Assembly: GCF_003544875.1 (NCBI RefSeq)
Contig: NZ_CP032093.1
Coordinates: 2,170,001 to 2,234,000 of the forward strand
Reading direction: 5' to 3'
Length of the DNA stretch: 64,000 nt
DNA from: Vibrio alfacsensis
Lineage (GTDB): Bacteria; Pseudomonadota; Gammaproteobacteria; Enterobacterales; Vibrionaceae
The notes beneath the pieces were generated by a model that made no database searches, had not been told where the DNA came from, and saw only the letters and a program-made list of their open reading frames with translations. Below are positions 21,218 to 30,844 of the stretch, one piece after another; positions within the stretch are counted from its first letter, which is position 1, and each line of letters starts with the position of its first letter. A program made the translations under genes and the position numbers.

Positions 21218-21244
21218 ATATGGGGTCTAATTGTTTGGATTCAA
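21218..21244 (-). promoter_or_regulatory. Sigma-32-type heat-shock promoter of lon
   Basis: On the leftward strand there is TTGAAT (21244-21239), a 13-base spacer and CCCCATAT (21225-21218). This fits the RpoH consensus of a CTTGAAA-type -35 and CCCCATNT -10 with 13-17 spacing. It lies 48 bases before the lon ATG, where lon is heat-induced in E. coli. Confidence 0.75.
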
Positions 21245-21255
21245 TAAGAGAAATA

Positions 21256-21283
21256 AAAAGGAGGTAATTACTTACCTCCTTTT
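21256..21283 (-). terminator. Terminator after clpX
   Basis: AAAAGGAGGTAA pairs perfectly with TTACCTCCTTTT around TTAC, 15 bases past the clpX stop. It separates clpPX from the lon promoter. Confidence 0.85.
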
Positions 21284-21297
21284 AATTGATGTTGATT

Positions 21298-22578
21298 TTA
21301 TTCTGCTCCAGCGGCCTGGCTGTCGGCATTGCTGTAAATAAGCAGCGGTTCTGACTCACCATTAATCACTGATTCATCAATAACAACCTTGCTTACGTCG
21401 GTTGCCGATGGCAGTTCATACATGGTTTCAAGTAGAACGCTTTCAAGAATTGAACGTAGACCACGAGCACCCGTTTTACGTTCCATTGCTTTCTTCGCAA
21501 TAGCACGAAGTGCATCTTCACGGAATTCAAGCTCGGCATTTTCCAGTTCAAACAAAGCGGCATATTGCTTAGTTAGCGCGTTCTTCGGTTCACATAGGAT
21601 CTGAATTAGCGCTTCTTCATCAAGCTCAGTCAACGTTGTTGTTACTGGTAGACGACCAATGAATTCTGGGATCAGGCCGTATTTCACTAGATCTTCAGGC
21701 TCAACCTGAGTAAATAGTTCACCTACAGTTTTGGTTTCATTTTTAGAACGCACTTCTGCGCCAAAACCAATACCTGTGCCTGTTGCTACACGCTGTTCAA
21801 TCACTTTATCAAGGCCTGCAAATGCACCACCACAGATGAACAAGATCTTAGATGTGTCCACTTGTAGGAATTCTTGCTGCGGATGCTTACGACCACCTTG
21901 TGGTGGCACCGATGCAACCGTACCTTCGATAAGTTTTAGTAGCGCTTGCTGAACACCCTCACCAGATACGTCACGCGTAATTGATGGGTTTTCAGCTTTA
22001 CGAGAAATCTTGTCAATTTCATCAATGTATACGATGCCGCGTTCAGCCTTAGCTACATCGTAATCACATTTTTGCAGAAGCTTCTGGATGATATTTTCAA
22101 CGTCTTCGCCTACGTAACCTGCTTCGGTTAGTGTCGTTGCGTCAGCCATTGTAAATGGCACATCCAGGAATCGAGCTAACGTTTCTGCAAGTAGCGTCTT
22201 ACCACTACCTGTAGGACCGATAAGAAGGATGTTACTTTTACCAAGTTCCACGCCTTCGCTCGTTGTATCACCATTACGTAAACGCTTGTAGTGGTTATAT
22301 ACCGCAACTGCGAGCACTTTTTTCGCGTAATCTTGTCCGATCACATAGTCATCAAGGTGTTCACGGATCTGTTTTGGCGTTGGTAACGCTTCAGATTCTT
22401 TCTTAGGGAGAACATCCTTGATTTCTTCGCGAATGATATCGTTACATAAGTCGACACACTCGTCGCAAATGTAAACTGACGGACCTGCGATTAGCTTGCG
22501 AACTTCGTGCTGACTTTTGCCACAGAAAGAACAGTACAGCAATTTGCCGCTGCCACTTTCTTTGCTTTTATCTGTCAT
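21298..22578 (-). CDS. clpX: ATP-dependent Clp protease unfoldase ClpX
   Basis: ClpX is the AAA+ unfoldase that feeds substrates to ClpP. Its 426 residues include the N-terminal zinc domain ([10 protein letters not shown] ... [10 protein letters not shown]), Walker [13 protein letters not shown] near 121-132, Walker [11 protein letters not shown], the GYVGEDVE pore loop, and the arginine-sensor [14 protein letters not shown] block. It lies 71 bases downstream of clpP in the same direction, with its own terminator after it. Complete and typical. Confidence 0.97.
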   Translation of the reverse strand: MTDKSKESGSGKLLYCSFCGKSQHEVRKLIAGPSVYICDECVDLCNDIIREEIKDVLPKKESEALPTPKQIREHLDDYVIGQDYAKKVLAVAVYNHYKRLRNGDTTSEGVELGKSNILLIGPTGSGKTLLAETLARFLDVPFTMADATTLTEAGYVGEDVENIIQKLLQKCDYDVAKAERGIVYIDEIDKISRKAENPSITRDVSGEGVQQALLKLIEGTVASVPPQGGRKHPQQEFLQVDTSKILFICGGAFAGLDKVIEQRVATGTGIGFGAEVRSKNETKTVGELFTQVEPEDLVKYGLIPEFIGRLPVTTTLTELDEEALIQILCEPKNALTKQYAALFELENAELEFREDALRAIAKKAMERKTGARGLRSILESVLLETMYELPSATDVSKVVIDESVINGESEPLLIYSNADSQAAGAE

Positions 22579-22649
22579 TCGCTAACCTCTTAGCCTTTAC
22601 TCTTTATGAATGAGTGTATATCAAATTTAGCCAAATTGCGCTGGCTAAA

Positions 22650-23275
22650 TTACTCGCCACGACGGCTCAACACTGCATCCACAATACCGTATTCTACTGC
22701 TTGATCTGCCGACATGAAGTTATCACGATCGGTATCACGTTCAATCACCTCAAGAGGCTGACCAGTGTGCTCAGCTAATAGTTTATTTAGCTTTTGCTTA
22801 ATAGTCAGGATTTCCTGAGCATGGATTTGGATATCAGAAGCCTGACCTTGGAAGCCACCAAGTGGTTGGTGGATCATCACGCGTGAGTTAGGCAGAACAT
22901 AACGCTTACCTGGTGCACCACCAGCAAGCAGGAATGCGCCCATAGAACAAGCTTGACCCATACATACTGTACTTACATTTGGCTTGATGAACTGCATGGT
23001 GTCGTAAATAGACATACCCGCAGTTACGCTGCCGCCTGGAGAGTTAATGTATAGGAAAATATCTTTATCTGGATTTTCAGATTCTAGGAAAAGTAGCTGA
23101 GCCACGACAAGGTTTGCCATGTGGTCTTCCACTTGACCCGTTAAAAGATCACGCGTTCTTTAAGCAGACGTGAATAGATGTCGTAAGAGCGTTCGCCACG
23201 GGAAGTTTGCTCAACCACCATTGGTACTAGCGCGTCAATAATTGGCGACATTGCATTTTTTTCTTGGTAGCTCAT
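22650..23275 (-). pseudogene. clpP: clpP, ATP-dependent Clp protease proteolytic subunit (apparent frameshift)
   Basis: ClpP forms the serine protease chamber used by ClpX and ClpA. The upstream frame begins [20 protein letters not shown] at 23275 and runs to LLKERVIF, where it meets a stop. The rest, from [15 protein letters not shown] through the catalytic Ser in GQACSMGAF and His in VMIHQPLGG, is in another frame to 22650. Adding one T (leftward strand) at the four-base run 23143-23146 gives [13 protein letters not shown] and a full 208-residue ClpP. Such a conserved, single-copy gene is unlikely to be broken, so this is the clearest sign of base-call errors in the window. An internal ATG would give only 160 residues without the N-terminal axial loop. 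Confidence 0.9.
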
Positions 23276-23294
23276 ATTCTTATGTCCCTAAAAT

Positions 23295-23331
23295 AAATGG
23301 CCCGGATGATGAGTATCATACGGACCATTGT
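23295..23331 (-). terminator. Imperfect hairpin between tig and clpP
   Basis: ATGGCCCGGATGAT pairs imperfectly with ATCATACGGACCAT. It lies between the tig stop and the clpP start without a clear T run, so it may be an attenuator or processing site rather than a terminator. Confidence 0.4.
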
Positions 23332-23380
23332 TAGCAGAATAGTTAACGCTAAGTCAACCTTCTACGCAAGATAATGCTTA

Positions 23381-24685
23381 TTAAGCAGCAGGTTGTTGGT
23401 TAAGTAGCTCGTTGAAGCTTACTTCTTTCTCAGTAACCTGTGCTTTAGCGATGATCGCGTCGATAGCTTGCTCTTCTAGAGCAACGTTACGCATGTTGTT
23501 CATCATTTGTTCGTTTTGCTCGTAGTAAGCAATAACTTCTGATGGATCTTCGTAAGCTGTTGCCATCTCTTCGATAAGCGCTTTTACTTTCTCGTCGTCT
23601 GCTTTTAGCTCTTCAGACTTGATCACTTCACCAAGTAGAAGACCAACAACTACGCGACGTTTAGCTTGCTCTTCGAACAATTCACGTGGAAGTTGTGCAG
23701 CTGCTTCTGGGTTACCACCGAAGCGTTGTGCAGCTTGTTGACGTAGAACGTGGATCTCTTGATCGATAAGTGCAGCTGGTACGTCGATTGGGTTTTGCTC
23801 AACTAGGCCGTCGATAGCTTGCTCTTTGATGCGGTTCTTAATAGCTTGCTTAAGTTCGCGCTCCATGTTCTTACGAACTTCAGCTTTAAGTGCGTCAACG
23901 CCGCCTTCAACAACACCGAACTTAGCAACGAATTCGTCGTTTAGTTCTGGAAGTTCACGAGCTTCAACTTTGTTCACTTTGATTGCGAACTTAGCCGCTT
24001 TACCTTTTAGGTTTTCAGCGTGGTAATCTTCTGGGAAGTTTACGTCGATTTCGAATTCCATACCTTTAGTTTTACCTTCGATACCGTCTTCGAAACCTGG
24101 GATCATGCGACCTGCGCCCATTTCTAGTGGGAAGTTCTCAGCTTTACCGCCTTCGAATTCTTCACCGTCGATAGAACCAACGAAGTCAATGCTTACACGC
24201 TTACCAGCTTCTGCAGCTTCTTCAACTTCTGCCCAAGTAGCTTGTTGCTTACGTAGAGTTTCGATCATCTCTTCTACGTCTGCTTCATTCACTTCTGTTG
24301 TTGGTTTTTCAACAGTGATGCTTTCTAGGCCTTTTAGCTCAACTTCTGGGTAAACTTCGAAAGTTGCAGTGAACACTAGATCTGCGCCTTCGTTGTTTTC
24401 AACTGGAGCAAAAGTTGGTGCGCCAGCTGGGTTGATTTTCTCTTTTACGATCGCTTCGATGAAGTGGCGTTGCATAACTTCACCAAGAACGTCTTGACGT
24501 ACAGCTTTGCCGTACATTTGAGCAACCATTTTTAGAGGCACTTTACCCTTACGGAAACCATCGAAACGACGGTTTTTAGCGATGTTGCGTAGTTCAGCTG
24601 TTACAGCGTCTTCGATGTTTGCAGCTGGAACAGTAATGTTTAGACGGCGCTCTAGGCCTTCTAGCGTTTCAACAGTAACTTGCAT
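23381..24685 (-). CDS. tig: Trigger factor
   Basis: Trigger factor is the ribosome-bound chaperone and prolyl isomerase. It has 434 residues. The ribosome-binding tail signature is visible in [19 protein letters not shown] (G-F-R-x-G-K-x-P, about 43-50). The FKBP-like domain follows around [20 protein letters not shown] (about 161-180), then the helical arms. It heads the conserved tig-clpP-clpX run. The ORF is intact, with many acidic and basic residues in the C-terminal arms as usual. Confidence 0.96.
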   Translation of the reverse strand: MQVTVETLEGLERRLNITVPAANIEDAVTAELRNIAKNRRFDGFRKGKVPLKMVAQMYGKAVRQDVLGEVMQRHFIEAIVKEKINPAGAPTFAPVENNEGADLVFTATFEVYPEVELKGLESITVEKPTTEVNEADVEEMIETLRKQQATWAEVEEAAEAGKRVSIDFVGSIDGEEFEGGKAENFPLEMGAGRMIPGFEDGIEGKTKGMEFEIDVNFPEDYHAENLKGKAAKFAIKVNKVEARELPELNDEFVAKFGVVEGGVDALKAEVRKNMERELKQAIKNRIKEQAIDGLVEQNPIDVPAALIDQEIHVLRQQAAQRFGGNPEAAAQLPRELFEEQAKRRVVVGLLLGEVIKSEELKADDEKVKALIEEMATAYEDPSEVIAYYEQNEQMMNNMRNVALEEQAIDAIIAKAQVTEKEVSFNELLNQQPAA

Positions 24686-25439
24686 TATATATAAACCTCT
24701 AAAGTGGCTCGGTCTTCCCGAGCGTATGAGCGAGACTCTGTGAGTTCACGCTTCATCCTTGTGTAGTGTTCTGTCCGAACACCTAAGTTAAATCGAGTAT
24801 CGATGTTGAAAATCAACACCGGACTAATCAGTGATATCTTCAGCACATTGCCAAAGGTATCTCCTATTAGCCTCAGGACAGAATTTTTAGACGCGACATT
24901 CTAGCGATCTGTCGCTACCCTGTCGAGCCAATAGCCACTATGTGGACATTGTCTGCACTAAATTCTCGAATACCGACACAAAATTGGACAAAAAATACAA
25001 GACACCCGTCCACTTTGCCCCGCCAGCATATCTAGAATGGGGACAATAGCGACTTTTCAAGAGAATCGACAGCTTTTTATTGAAAACCCAAAAGAGATCT
25101 TGCTCTTGTTTTACTCCATAGAGTTGAAAACTAACACCCCAGTCATGACTACAAAATATTAACATTCAATAGATATTAAAAGGCATCAATAAGAAGTGCA
25201 AGTTGTGAGCTGGAAGTGCAAGTCGCTGAATTTGAAAAAGCAGCCATTAAACGTGCTTTATGAGAAAACAACAAGCATATCCAACTTTCATGGAACAATC
25301 GAATGTTGCTCAAAAAAACTGATACAAAAAATGCACACTATCAAACCAATGAGAAACGGGTTAATTAACGTACAAACGAACGCTTGTTGTCAGTATGAAA
25401 TTGAACCATACTTTGAATTATGTAAGCAGAAAGGTTCAT
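24686..25439. other. 754-bp stretch upstream of tig without a supported gene
   Basis: This should hold the tig promoter and leader. Short open frames in it have no ribosome site, are rich in rare codons and resemble no family. I see no tRNA, strong hairpin or repeat. The last part leads into a possible small coding region at 25440. Confidence 0.4.
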
Positions 25440-25565
25440 ATGGATATGGGCGAAAAAACTAAAATTCCCGTCATTACAGATACGGTTGAGGTCGATGGCC
25501 TGTTCCAAGAAGAACGGCGCTCAAGAGAAGATCGCCGAAAAGTAGAAAAAATGGATTGGCTATGA
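25440..25565 (+). CDS. Possible small acidic/basic protein (41 aa)
   Basis: A 41-codon frame starts ATG 25440 (an alternative ATG is two codons on) with AAGG nine bases upstream. The product is highly charged and carries an ERRSREDRR stretch near residues 25-33, a type of Arg-rich motif seen in many short uncharacterised gammaproteobacterial proteins. It ends KMDWL. There is no membrane segment or signal. Codon use is ordinary. Function unknown; it is reported because it is coding-like and lies in a gap. Confidence 0.4.
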   Translation: MDMGEKTKIPVITDTVEVDGLFQEERRSREDRRKVEKMDWL

Positions 25566-25807
25566 TAGAAGAATAAAGCCAGATCCAAGGCGACCTGAGT
25601 GCAAATCCATAGATGAAGAAGTGTAAACATTCACACCTCTTTTGTTTTTATCCCCCAATACGATTCATTACTTGGTCATGATTTTTGGTGTCATTTGCAT
25701 TGTTGGCATCATATTGATACCCACGACACAGAGCAACAATAATAAGGAATAATAAAGGGTAAAACCCATTCCGACGACAAAACGCGATGGGTAAATAAAT
25801 GACACAT

Positions 25808-27277
25808 TTAAGAAGAGCAGCTAATTTCCATTTTTTTGCCCCACTCCGGTGGCAGTTTAGCGTATTCATCCCACTCCATTTGTTCATCGTACGGACGCTT
25901 TAGCAGTTCAGCGAGTCGATTTACTTCACTGAAATCCCCCTCTTCGGCCTTATCAATAGCAAGTTGTGCGAGGTAGTTACGTAAAATGTATTTAGGATTC
26001 GCTTGACGCATCTTTGCACAGCGACTCTCTACTGACACACATTCCCCCTGTTCATCCACTTCTAATTCGCAGCGAGCAAGATACCGATCCAGCCATGCAC
26101 TTGCCGCCTCTCGATCAATACACAAATCAATGACAGCTTGAGGAGAGTTAATATCAAGGCAAGAGAGTTCACGGAAGAAACGCGTGTAGTCAGTCTTGTT
26201 TTGATGCAGCAGCTCAAACATGGTTTCAAACAGACGTCCATCATCACTGACCTTAGTGTGAAGCCCTAGCTTAGCGCGCATGAGTTCGCTGAATTTTTGA
26301 CTAAGGCGAACTTCAAATTTCCCAAGTGCGGCTTCTAAATCCTCTCGCTCAATCAACGGTGACAAAGCATGTGCTAACGCTGACAAGTTCCACAGTGCGA
26401 CTCTGGGCTGTTGTTCAAATGCATAACGACCTTGATAGTCTGAATGGTTACAGATGTAATTGGGATCATAATCATCAAGGAAACCAAACGGACCATAATC
26501 GAAAGTCTGCCCTAATATCGACATGTTATCGGTGTTCATCACGCCATGCGCAAAGCCATAAGCTTGCCAATACGCGATCATCACTGCGGTTTTATCTACG
26601 ATGCACTCAAACATTTCAGCATAGGGCTTTTCTACTGCTAAGCATTGAGGGAAATGCCACTCTATCACTTTATCTGCAAGAAGCTTTTGTTCGCTCAGTT
26701 GGTTGGTATAGAAAAAATGCTCAAAGTGACCAAAACGAATATGGGTTTCTGCTAGCCGGATTAGCAACGCGCCATATTCCATTTTTTCTCGATAAACAGG
26801 CGTATCACTGTCCATCATCCCCAGCGCTCTAGTGGTGGGGATGCCAAGACCTGCCATGGCTTCGCTACACAAATATTCACGAACAGTCGAACGCAAAACC
26901 GCTCGACCATCGCCCATTCGTGAGTATGGAGTCAGCCCTGCTCCTTTAAGATGAATATCGAACCAAGTCCCATCTTTATGCTGCATTTCGGCCAAAAGTA
27001 AACCACGTCCATCACCTAAATCTGGGTTATATACCCCAAACTGATGGCCCGCATATTTCATTGCTAACGGAAAAAATGGCGCAAAATCCTCTTGCCCAGA
27101 AAATACATTCAAGACCTCGTCACCTGCATGTTCTGGCAAACCAAATTGCAATGCGAGCTCGCGATTCCAAGCGACCCAACGAGTATTATCTAAAGGTTGG
27201 GGTGCAATATTCGTGAAGAATGCCGACGACAGTTCGCTGAACCGATGGGTAAAACGTACCCCTTTCCAGATGGACAT
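25808..27277 (-). CDS. selO: Protein adenylyltransferase SelO
   Basis: SelO is a pseudokinase that AMPylates proteins in redox stress. The 489-residue chain begins [13 protein letters not shown] and has a [17 protein letters not shown] segment, the [20 protein letters not shown] nucleotide loop and the [28 protein letters not shown] catalytic stretch. It ends [12 protein letters not shown], the tail where eukaryotic homologues carry selenocysteine and bacteria usually Cys. It faces away from the preceding tig block. Complete. Confidence 0.93.
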   Translation of the reverse strand: MSIWKGVRFTHRFSELSSAFFTNIAPQPLDNTRWVAWNRELALQFGLPEHAGDEVLNVFSGQEDFAPFFPLAMKYAGHQFGVYNPDLGDGRGLLLAEMQHKDGTWFDIHLKGAGLTPYSRMGDGRAVLRSTVREYLCSEAMAGLGIPTTRALGMMDSDTPVYREKMEYGALLIRLAETHIRFGHFEHFFYTNQLSEQKLLADKVIEWHFPQCLAVEKPYAEMFECIVDKTAVMIAYWQAYGFAHGVMNTDNMSILGQTFDYGPFGFLDDYDPNYICNHSDYQGRYAFEQQPRVALWNLSALAHALSPLIEREDLEAALGKFEVRLSQKFSELMRAKLGLHTKVSDDGRLFETMFELLHQNKTDYTRFFRELSCLDINSPQAVIDLCIDREAASAWLDRYLARCELEVDEQGECVSVESRCAKMRQANPKYILRNYLAQLAIDKAEEGDFSEVNRLAELLKRPYDEQMEWDEYAKLPPEWGKKMEISCSS

Positions 27278-27441
27278 AATGATTCCTTAAATACGACTTC
27301 CTATCAATGAGTATACGCCGTGTATCAAGTCACTTTCAGCCACGAAATATGCAGGGGTATTCGCGCGCTAAAGAGAATAATGATGAAAGAAAAAATATCC
27401 AAACAACAAGCGATGAACAAAGAACGCGCTCTGCGACAATG

Positions 27442-27504
27442 AACCTGAAGCAAAGCGCTACAAATCTGAAGAAAAGCGCTGTAAACCTGAAGAAAAGTAC
27501 AGCC
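27442..27504 (+). repeat. Three tandem 21-bp units
   Basis: Three adjacent 21-base units of the form AAYCTGAAGMAAAGCGCT plus three bases run from 27442. In one frame they read as the heptads NLKQSAT, NLKKSAV and NLKKSTA at the end of a short open frame (27307-27510). In the next frame they read as KRYKSEE/KRCKPEE. No start with a ribosome site is clear in either frame, so the coding status is open. Confidence 0.5.
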
Positions 27505-27510
27505 TTTTAA

Positions 27511-28316
27511 CTAGGCAGGAAATTCTTCGTTATTCTGTTGAGGCTCAGATTCCTTGCTGAAGCGAGATCGTTCAATGTCAACAATCGTACGATAACTCAA
27601 TGACAACAATGCAATTTGATAAGCCCCAAACACACCAAAGAGCAGACCAGAAACAAGCATAATGCCAATGTGAGCAAACTGCGCAAAAACAAGTTGGCTC
27701 ACTGTGCCTGCCAACAGTGGAATGACACCCATTAAAATGAATATTTGTTTTTGTAAGGACGACTTTTTCGCCATGAATGCGCAAGGCCGCGTGGTTCGTG
27801 ATCCAATGCCGTTGCCGGAAGCACCAATGACCAACGAGAAAGTAACCAATATGCGGGGATACTCGAAATCAGAGTAATGATGCTTATCAATAGCTCACTG
27901 TTAACGTCGCCGCTTTCTGAGACCACCAAAAAAGTAATCGTAAATAACGGTAACCCAAGCGTTATGATCATGGATATGCCAAACAAAATCCACCAGCCTA
28001 TAAAGCGGAGCTCTCGCATTGATAAACGCACTACATCCAGGGCAGACTGCATATACTCATGAGCCAAATAGATTCGATGAATCCGCACGGCAGCCATTGC
28101 CGCCACCAAGGGGTAAAGCACCAGTGTTGTGAAAAAGAACCCACCGCTGAAGTTCGGCTCTGCCTGCATCATCGCTGATTGATACTGAGTGATAAAAAAG
28201 ACATGCACCACGATCAATGGAATGCATGCGATAGTGATAGCAAGAAGATTCGCCCTCACCATGAAGAGTGCCTCTGAGCATATTTTCCCGACAGAAAACT
28301 GAAGATTTGTAGACAT
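27511..28316 (-). pseudogene. Polytopic membrane protein of unknown function (frameshifted)
   Basis: The frame from 28316 encodes four or five hydrophobic helices and runs to GLAHSWRKS, after which it reads into a stop. A second frame to 27511 supplies KKSSLQKQIFILMGVIPLLA with two more helices and an acidic tail. One extra A (leftward strand) at the five-base run 27764-27768 joins them as HSWRKKSSLQKQIF, about 268 residues. The whole resembles general YciC-like six-helix integral membrane proteins, but I cannot assign a function. No partner gene is evident nearby. Confidence 0.7.
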
Positions 28317-28511
28317 GGTCCATCCTTGATAATCAATAACCTGCTAATAGATTACGCTACTTAGAGAGGCGACCGAATGTAGTGAGGATGAGAATCGTGC
28401 TATTCACTCGATATACAGCAAAACACATATAAATAATGCGAGCTATCTCTACTATTTTACACCTAGAGAAGCCCGCATTAAGAGTAAGAAAATACCCTTT
28501 TCTTAAATAAA

Positions 28512-29879
28512 TTAACCGGTTAATACATTGTCTTCTGGATACTTAATCAATGTTGGTTGAGGACGCGCAAGCATATAAGCCAATGTTAAAGGCCCAATAC
28601 GACCAATGATCATCACTACAATCATGATGTATTTACCCGGTTCCGACAGCTCTGCCGTTAACCCGGCCGTTAACCCTACCGTAGCAAATGCCGATATCGT
28701 TTCGAACATCACCTTATCGAAAGCAGCTTTCTCAGTGATCATCAGTAAAAACATCGCGCTGGTTAGAATCGCACCACTTACAACGATGATCGCCAGTGAT
28801 TTGGTCACGGTTTGCCAGTTTACCGTACGTTTAAATATCACCACGTGTTTCTTTTGACGAAGAAACGCCCATGTCGCCATAAACGCGACGGTAAAAGTCG
28901 AGACCTTAATACCACCACCCGTTGAGGTGGAGCCAGCGCCAATCAGCATGAGAACGATCATCACTAACAAGGCAGGCTGAGTAAACTGCGCAAGATCTAC
29001 GCTATTAAACCCCGCAGTGCGCGCGCTTGCAGATTGAAAGAACGCCGCGAGCCATTGCCCTGCCACAGGTAGAGATTCCATCGTATTCGGGTTATGTCTT
29101 TCCAAAAGCCAAAACAGTAGTGTGCCAACGACAAGCAGTACTGGTGTCGCGATAAGCATGATCTTGGTGTGTAAATGCAAAAAGTGGAACCCACGACGCC
29201 AATTCAGCCATAGATCACCGATGACGGTAAACCCAAGGCCACCAAAGATAAATAAGCCCGATAGGGTTAAGATCACAACTGGGTCATTAACAAAGCTCAT
29301 CATGCTGTCAGAAAACAGTGCAAACCCGGCATTGTTAAACGCTGAGATAGAATGGAAAAGCGCATAGAACATTCCTGTCTGCCATCCCATTTCAGGAACC
29401 CAACGGAATGAAAGAAAGACAAAACCTATCGCCTCTGCCACCAACGCAAACGTGACTATCCTTTTAACCAATCGACGTAAGTTAACTTGGCGATCTTGCC
29501 CGAGCGCTTCTTTTGCAAGCGCCTGCTGACGCAAACTTAAGCGTACTCCGAACATATAGAGCAAAACGGCAGATAATGTCATCTGACCTAATCCACCGAT
29601 TTGCATTAAAAACATGAGCAGAATTTTACCCGCTAACGTGAAGTGCTGTCCTGTATCCACAACCCCTAAACCAGTCACACTGATCGCTGAGGTGGCTGTA
29701 AATAACGCATCCGTAATGGACAACCCCGTCACAGAAAAAACGGGTAAAGTCAGTAGCACCGCAGATGGCAATAACACACCGAGAAAGCTCAGCAATATAA
29801 TGCGTGGTTCGTCACCTTTCGCATTTTTTTGTTTGCTATCTGGGACGTAAAAAACGCCTCTTTGATGAAACTGCTTCAT
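28512..29879 (-). CDS. ktrB: KtrB, Na+-dependent K+ transporter pore subunit
   Basis: KtrB is the membrane subunit of the KtrAB potassium uptake system first described in Vibrio alginolyticus. The 455-residue protein has the four M1-P-M2 repeats with filter sequences. The first is recognisable in TATSAISVTGLGVVDTG, a later one in HSISAFNNAGFALF, another in QSASARTAGFNSVDL, and the last in ISAFATVGLTAGL. The gating loop GAGSTSTGGGIKVST is also present. It overlaps ktrA by 4 bases, so the two are translationally coupled. A TrkH assignment is less likely because of the adjacent single-RCK KtrA. Confidence 0.9.
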   Translation of the reverse strand: MKQFHQRGVFYVPDSKQKNAKGDEPRIILLSFLGVLLPSAVLLTLPVFSVTGLSITDALFTATSAISVTGLGVVDTGQHFTLAGKILLMFLMQIGGLGQMTLSAVLLYMFGVRLSLRQQALAKEALGQDRQVNLRRLVKRIVTFALVAEAIGFVFLSFRWVPEMGWQTGMFYALFHSISAFNNAGFALFSDSMMSFVNDPVVILTLSGLFIFGGLGFTVIGDLWLNWRRGFHFLHLHTKIMLIATPVLLVVGTLLFWLLERHNPNTMESLPVAGQWLAAFFQSASARTAGFNSVDLAQFTQPALLVMIVLMLIGAGSTSTGGGIKVSTFTVAFMATWAFLRQKKHVVIFKRTVNWQTVTKSLAIIVVSGAILTSAMFLLMITEKAAFDKVMFETISAFATVGLTAGLTAELSEPGKYIMIVVMIIGRIGPLTLAYMLARPQPTLIKYPEDNVLTG

Positions 29880-30538
29880 AGTGATTTTAACTTGCTGGCC
29901 AACTTGTCCTGTGGGCCGACCACAATGATTAAATCACCGATCTCCAACGTTGTTGTTAACTCTGGTGCTTTGGTGATTTCTGGGCCGCGTTTAAAACCGA
30001 GTACTTGAACCCCCTCGACTTTGCATAAGGCAAGATCACCCAGTGTTTTGCCCATCCAACGAGATCCGATCACGAACTCTGTCATCGCAAGACCACTGCC
30101 TAATGGATGAAACTCTAAAACACGTTTATCGAGCATCTTACGTGCGACACGAATCCCCATATCGCGCTCAGGCATAATGATGTGGTCTGCACCGATTTTT
30201 TGTAGAACACGAGCTTGAAAACGATCGTTCGCTTTTACCCAAACCGATTTTACGCCCGCTTCTTTTGCGATTAATGTCGTCAGGATGCTTGCGTTCACAT
30301 CGGCGCCAATAGCAATCATAACCATGTCATAATCGTCTAATTTAAGCTCTGCAACCGTCTCTTCTTGAGTACAATTCGCCACAATCGCTTGGCTAACAAA
30401 CCCAGCGGCTTCTTTAACCCGCTCTTCATTAATGTCTACCGCCAATACTTGGGAGCCGGAGTCTTGCAGTTCTTTACATACAGCCAAGCCAAAGCGGCCA
30501 AGACCAATTACAGCAAATTGCTTATCACCCGTTTTCAT
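29876..30538 (-). CDS. ktrA: KtrA, cytoplasmic regulatory (RCK) subunit
   Basis: A 220-residue peripheral protein that binds nucleotides and gates KtrB. The N-terminal Rossmann domain shows FAVIGLGRFGLAVCKEL (G-x-G-x-x-G, about 10-15) and ends the second strand with VLAVDINEE, where Asp binds the adenosine ribose. A C-terminal RCK_C domain runs from about residue 135 (VIGSRWMGKTL ... LIIVVGPQDKL). It is a single RCK unit, unlike TrkA which has two. It is first in a two-gene operon with ktrB. Confidence 0.92.
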   Translation of the reverse strand: MKTGDKQFAVIGLGRFGLAVCKELQDSGSQVLAVDINEERVKEAAGFVSQAIVANCTQEETVAELKLDDYDMVMIAIGADVNASILTTLIAKEAGVKSVWVKANDRFQARVLQKIGADHIIMPERDMGIRVARKMLDKRVLEFHPLGSGLAMTEFVIGSRWMGKTLGDLALCKVEGVQVLGFKRGPEITKAPELTTTLEIGDLIIVVGPQDKLASKLKSL

Positions 30539-30807
30539 TCGTGCCTCATTTGTGCATTGAATAGCAGGCGCAAAAGTCTGCGCCTATTCCCTATCATCTG
30601 CAAATCAGACGACAAAAATTGACAGAACATTAACTCAGACTACTACGCGATAAATAAAGCGTAAGACAAGAACGCCAACATTCCACCATTAAAGTCAATT
30701 AAATCAAAATAATGGCATAAACATAAAACCAAATGTGAGACTGTCATGGTTCTATCGGTAAAACAGTTTTCAAAAAGCTAGAGTATGAAAAAACAAAGAA
30801 TACAAAA

Positions 30808-30829
30808 AAGCCGCATCGAAATGCGGCTT
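30808..30829 (-). terminator. Terminator after the DEAD-box helicase gene
   Basis: AAGCCGCAT pairs with ATGCGGCTT. On the leftward strand it is followed by six T residues. It lies 16 bases past the helicase stop. Confidence 0.8.
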
Positions 30830-30844
30830 AAGAAGTAAAGCGTA

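Noticed and set aside
24938..25462. Open frames on both strands in the gap upstream of tig
   Set aside because: They are rich in rare codons, lack ribosome sites and resemble no family.
25648..25800. Leftward open frame after selO ending in DTKNHDQVMNRIGG
   Set aside because: The sequence looks coding-like, with one hydrophobic segment, but the only start lies inside selO in another frame and there is no ribosome site.
27442..27504. CRISPR-like short repeats
   Set aside because: The three 21-base units are tandem with no spacers and no cas genes are in the window.
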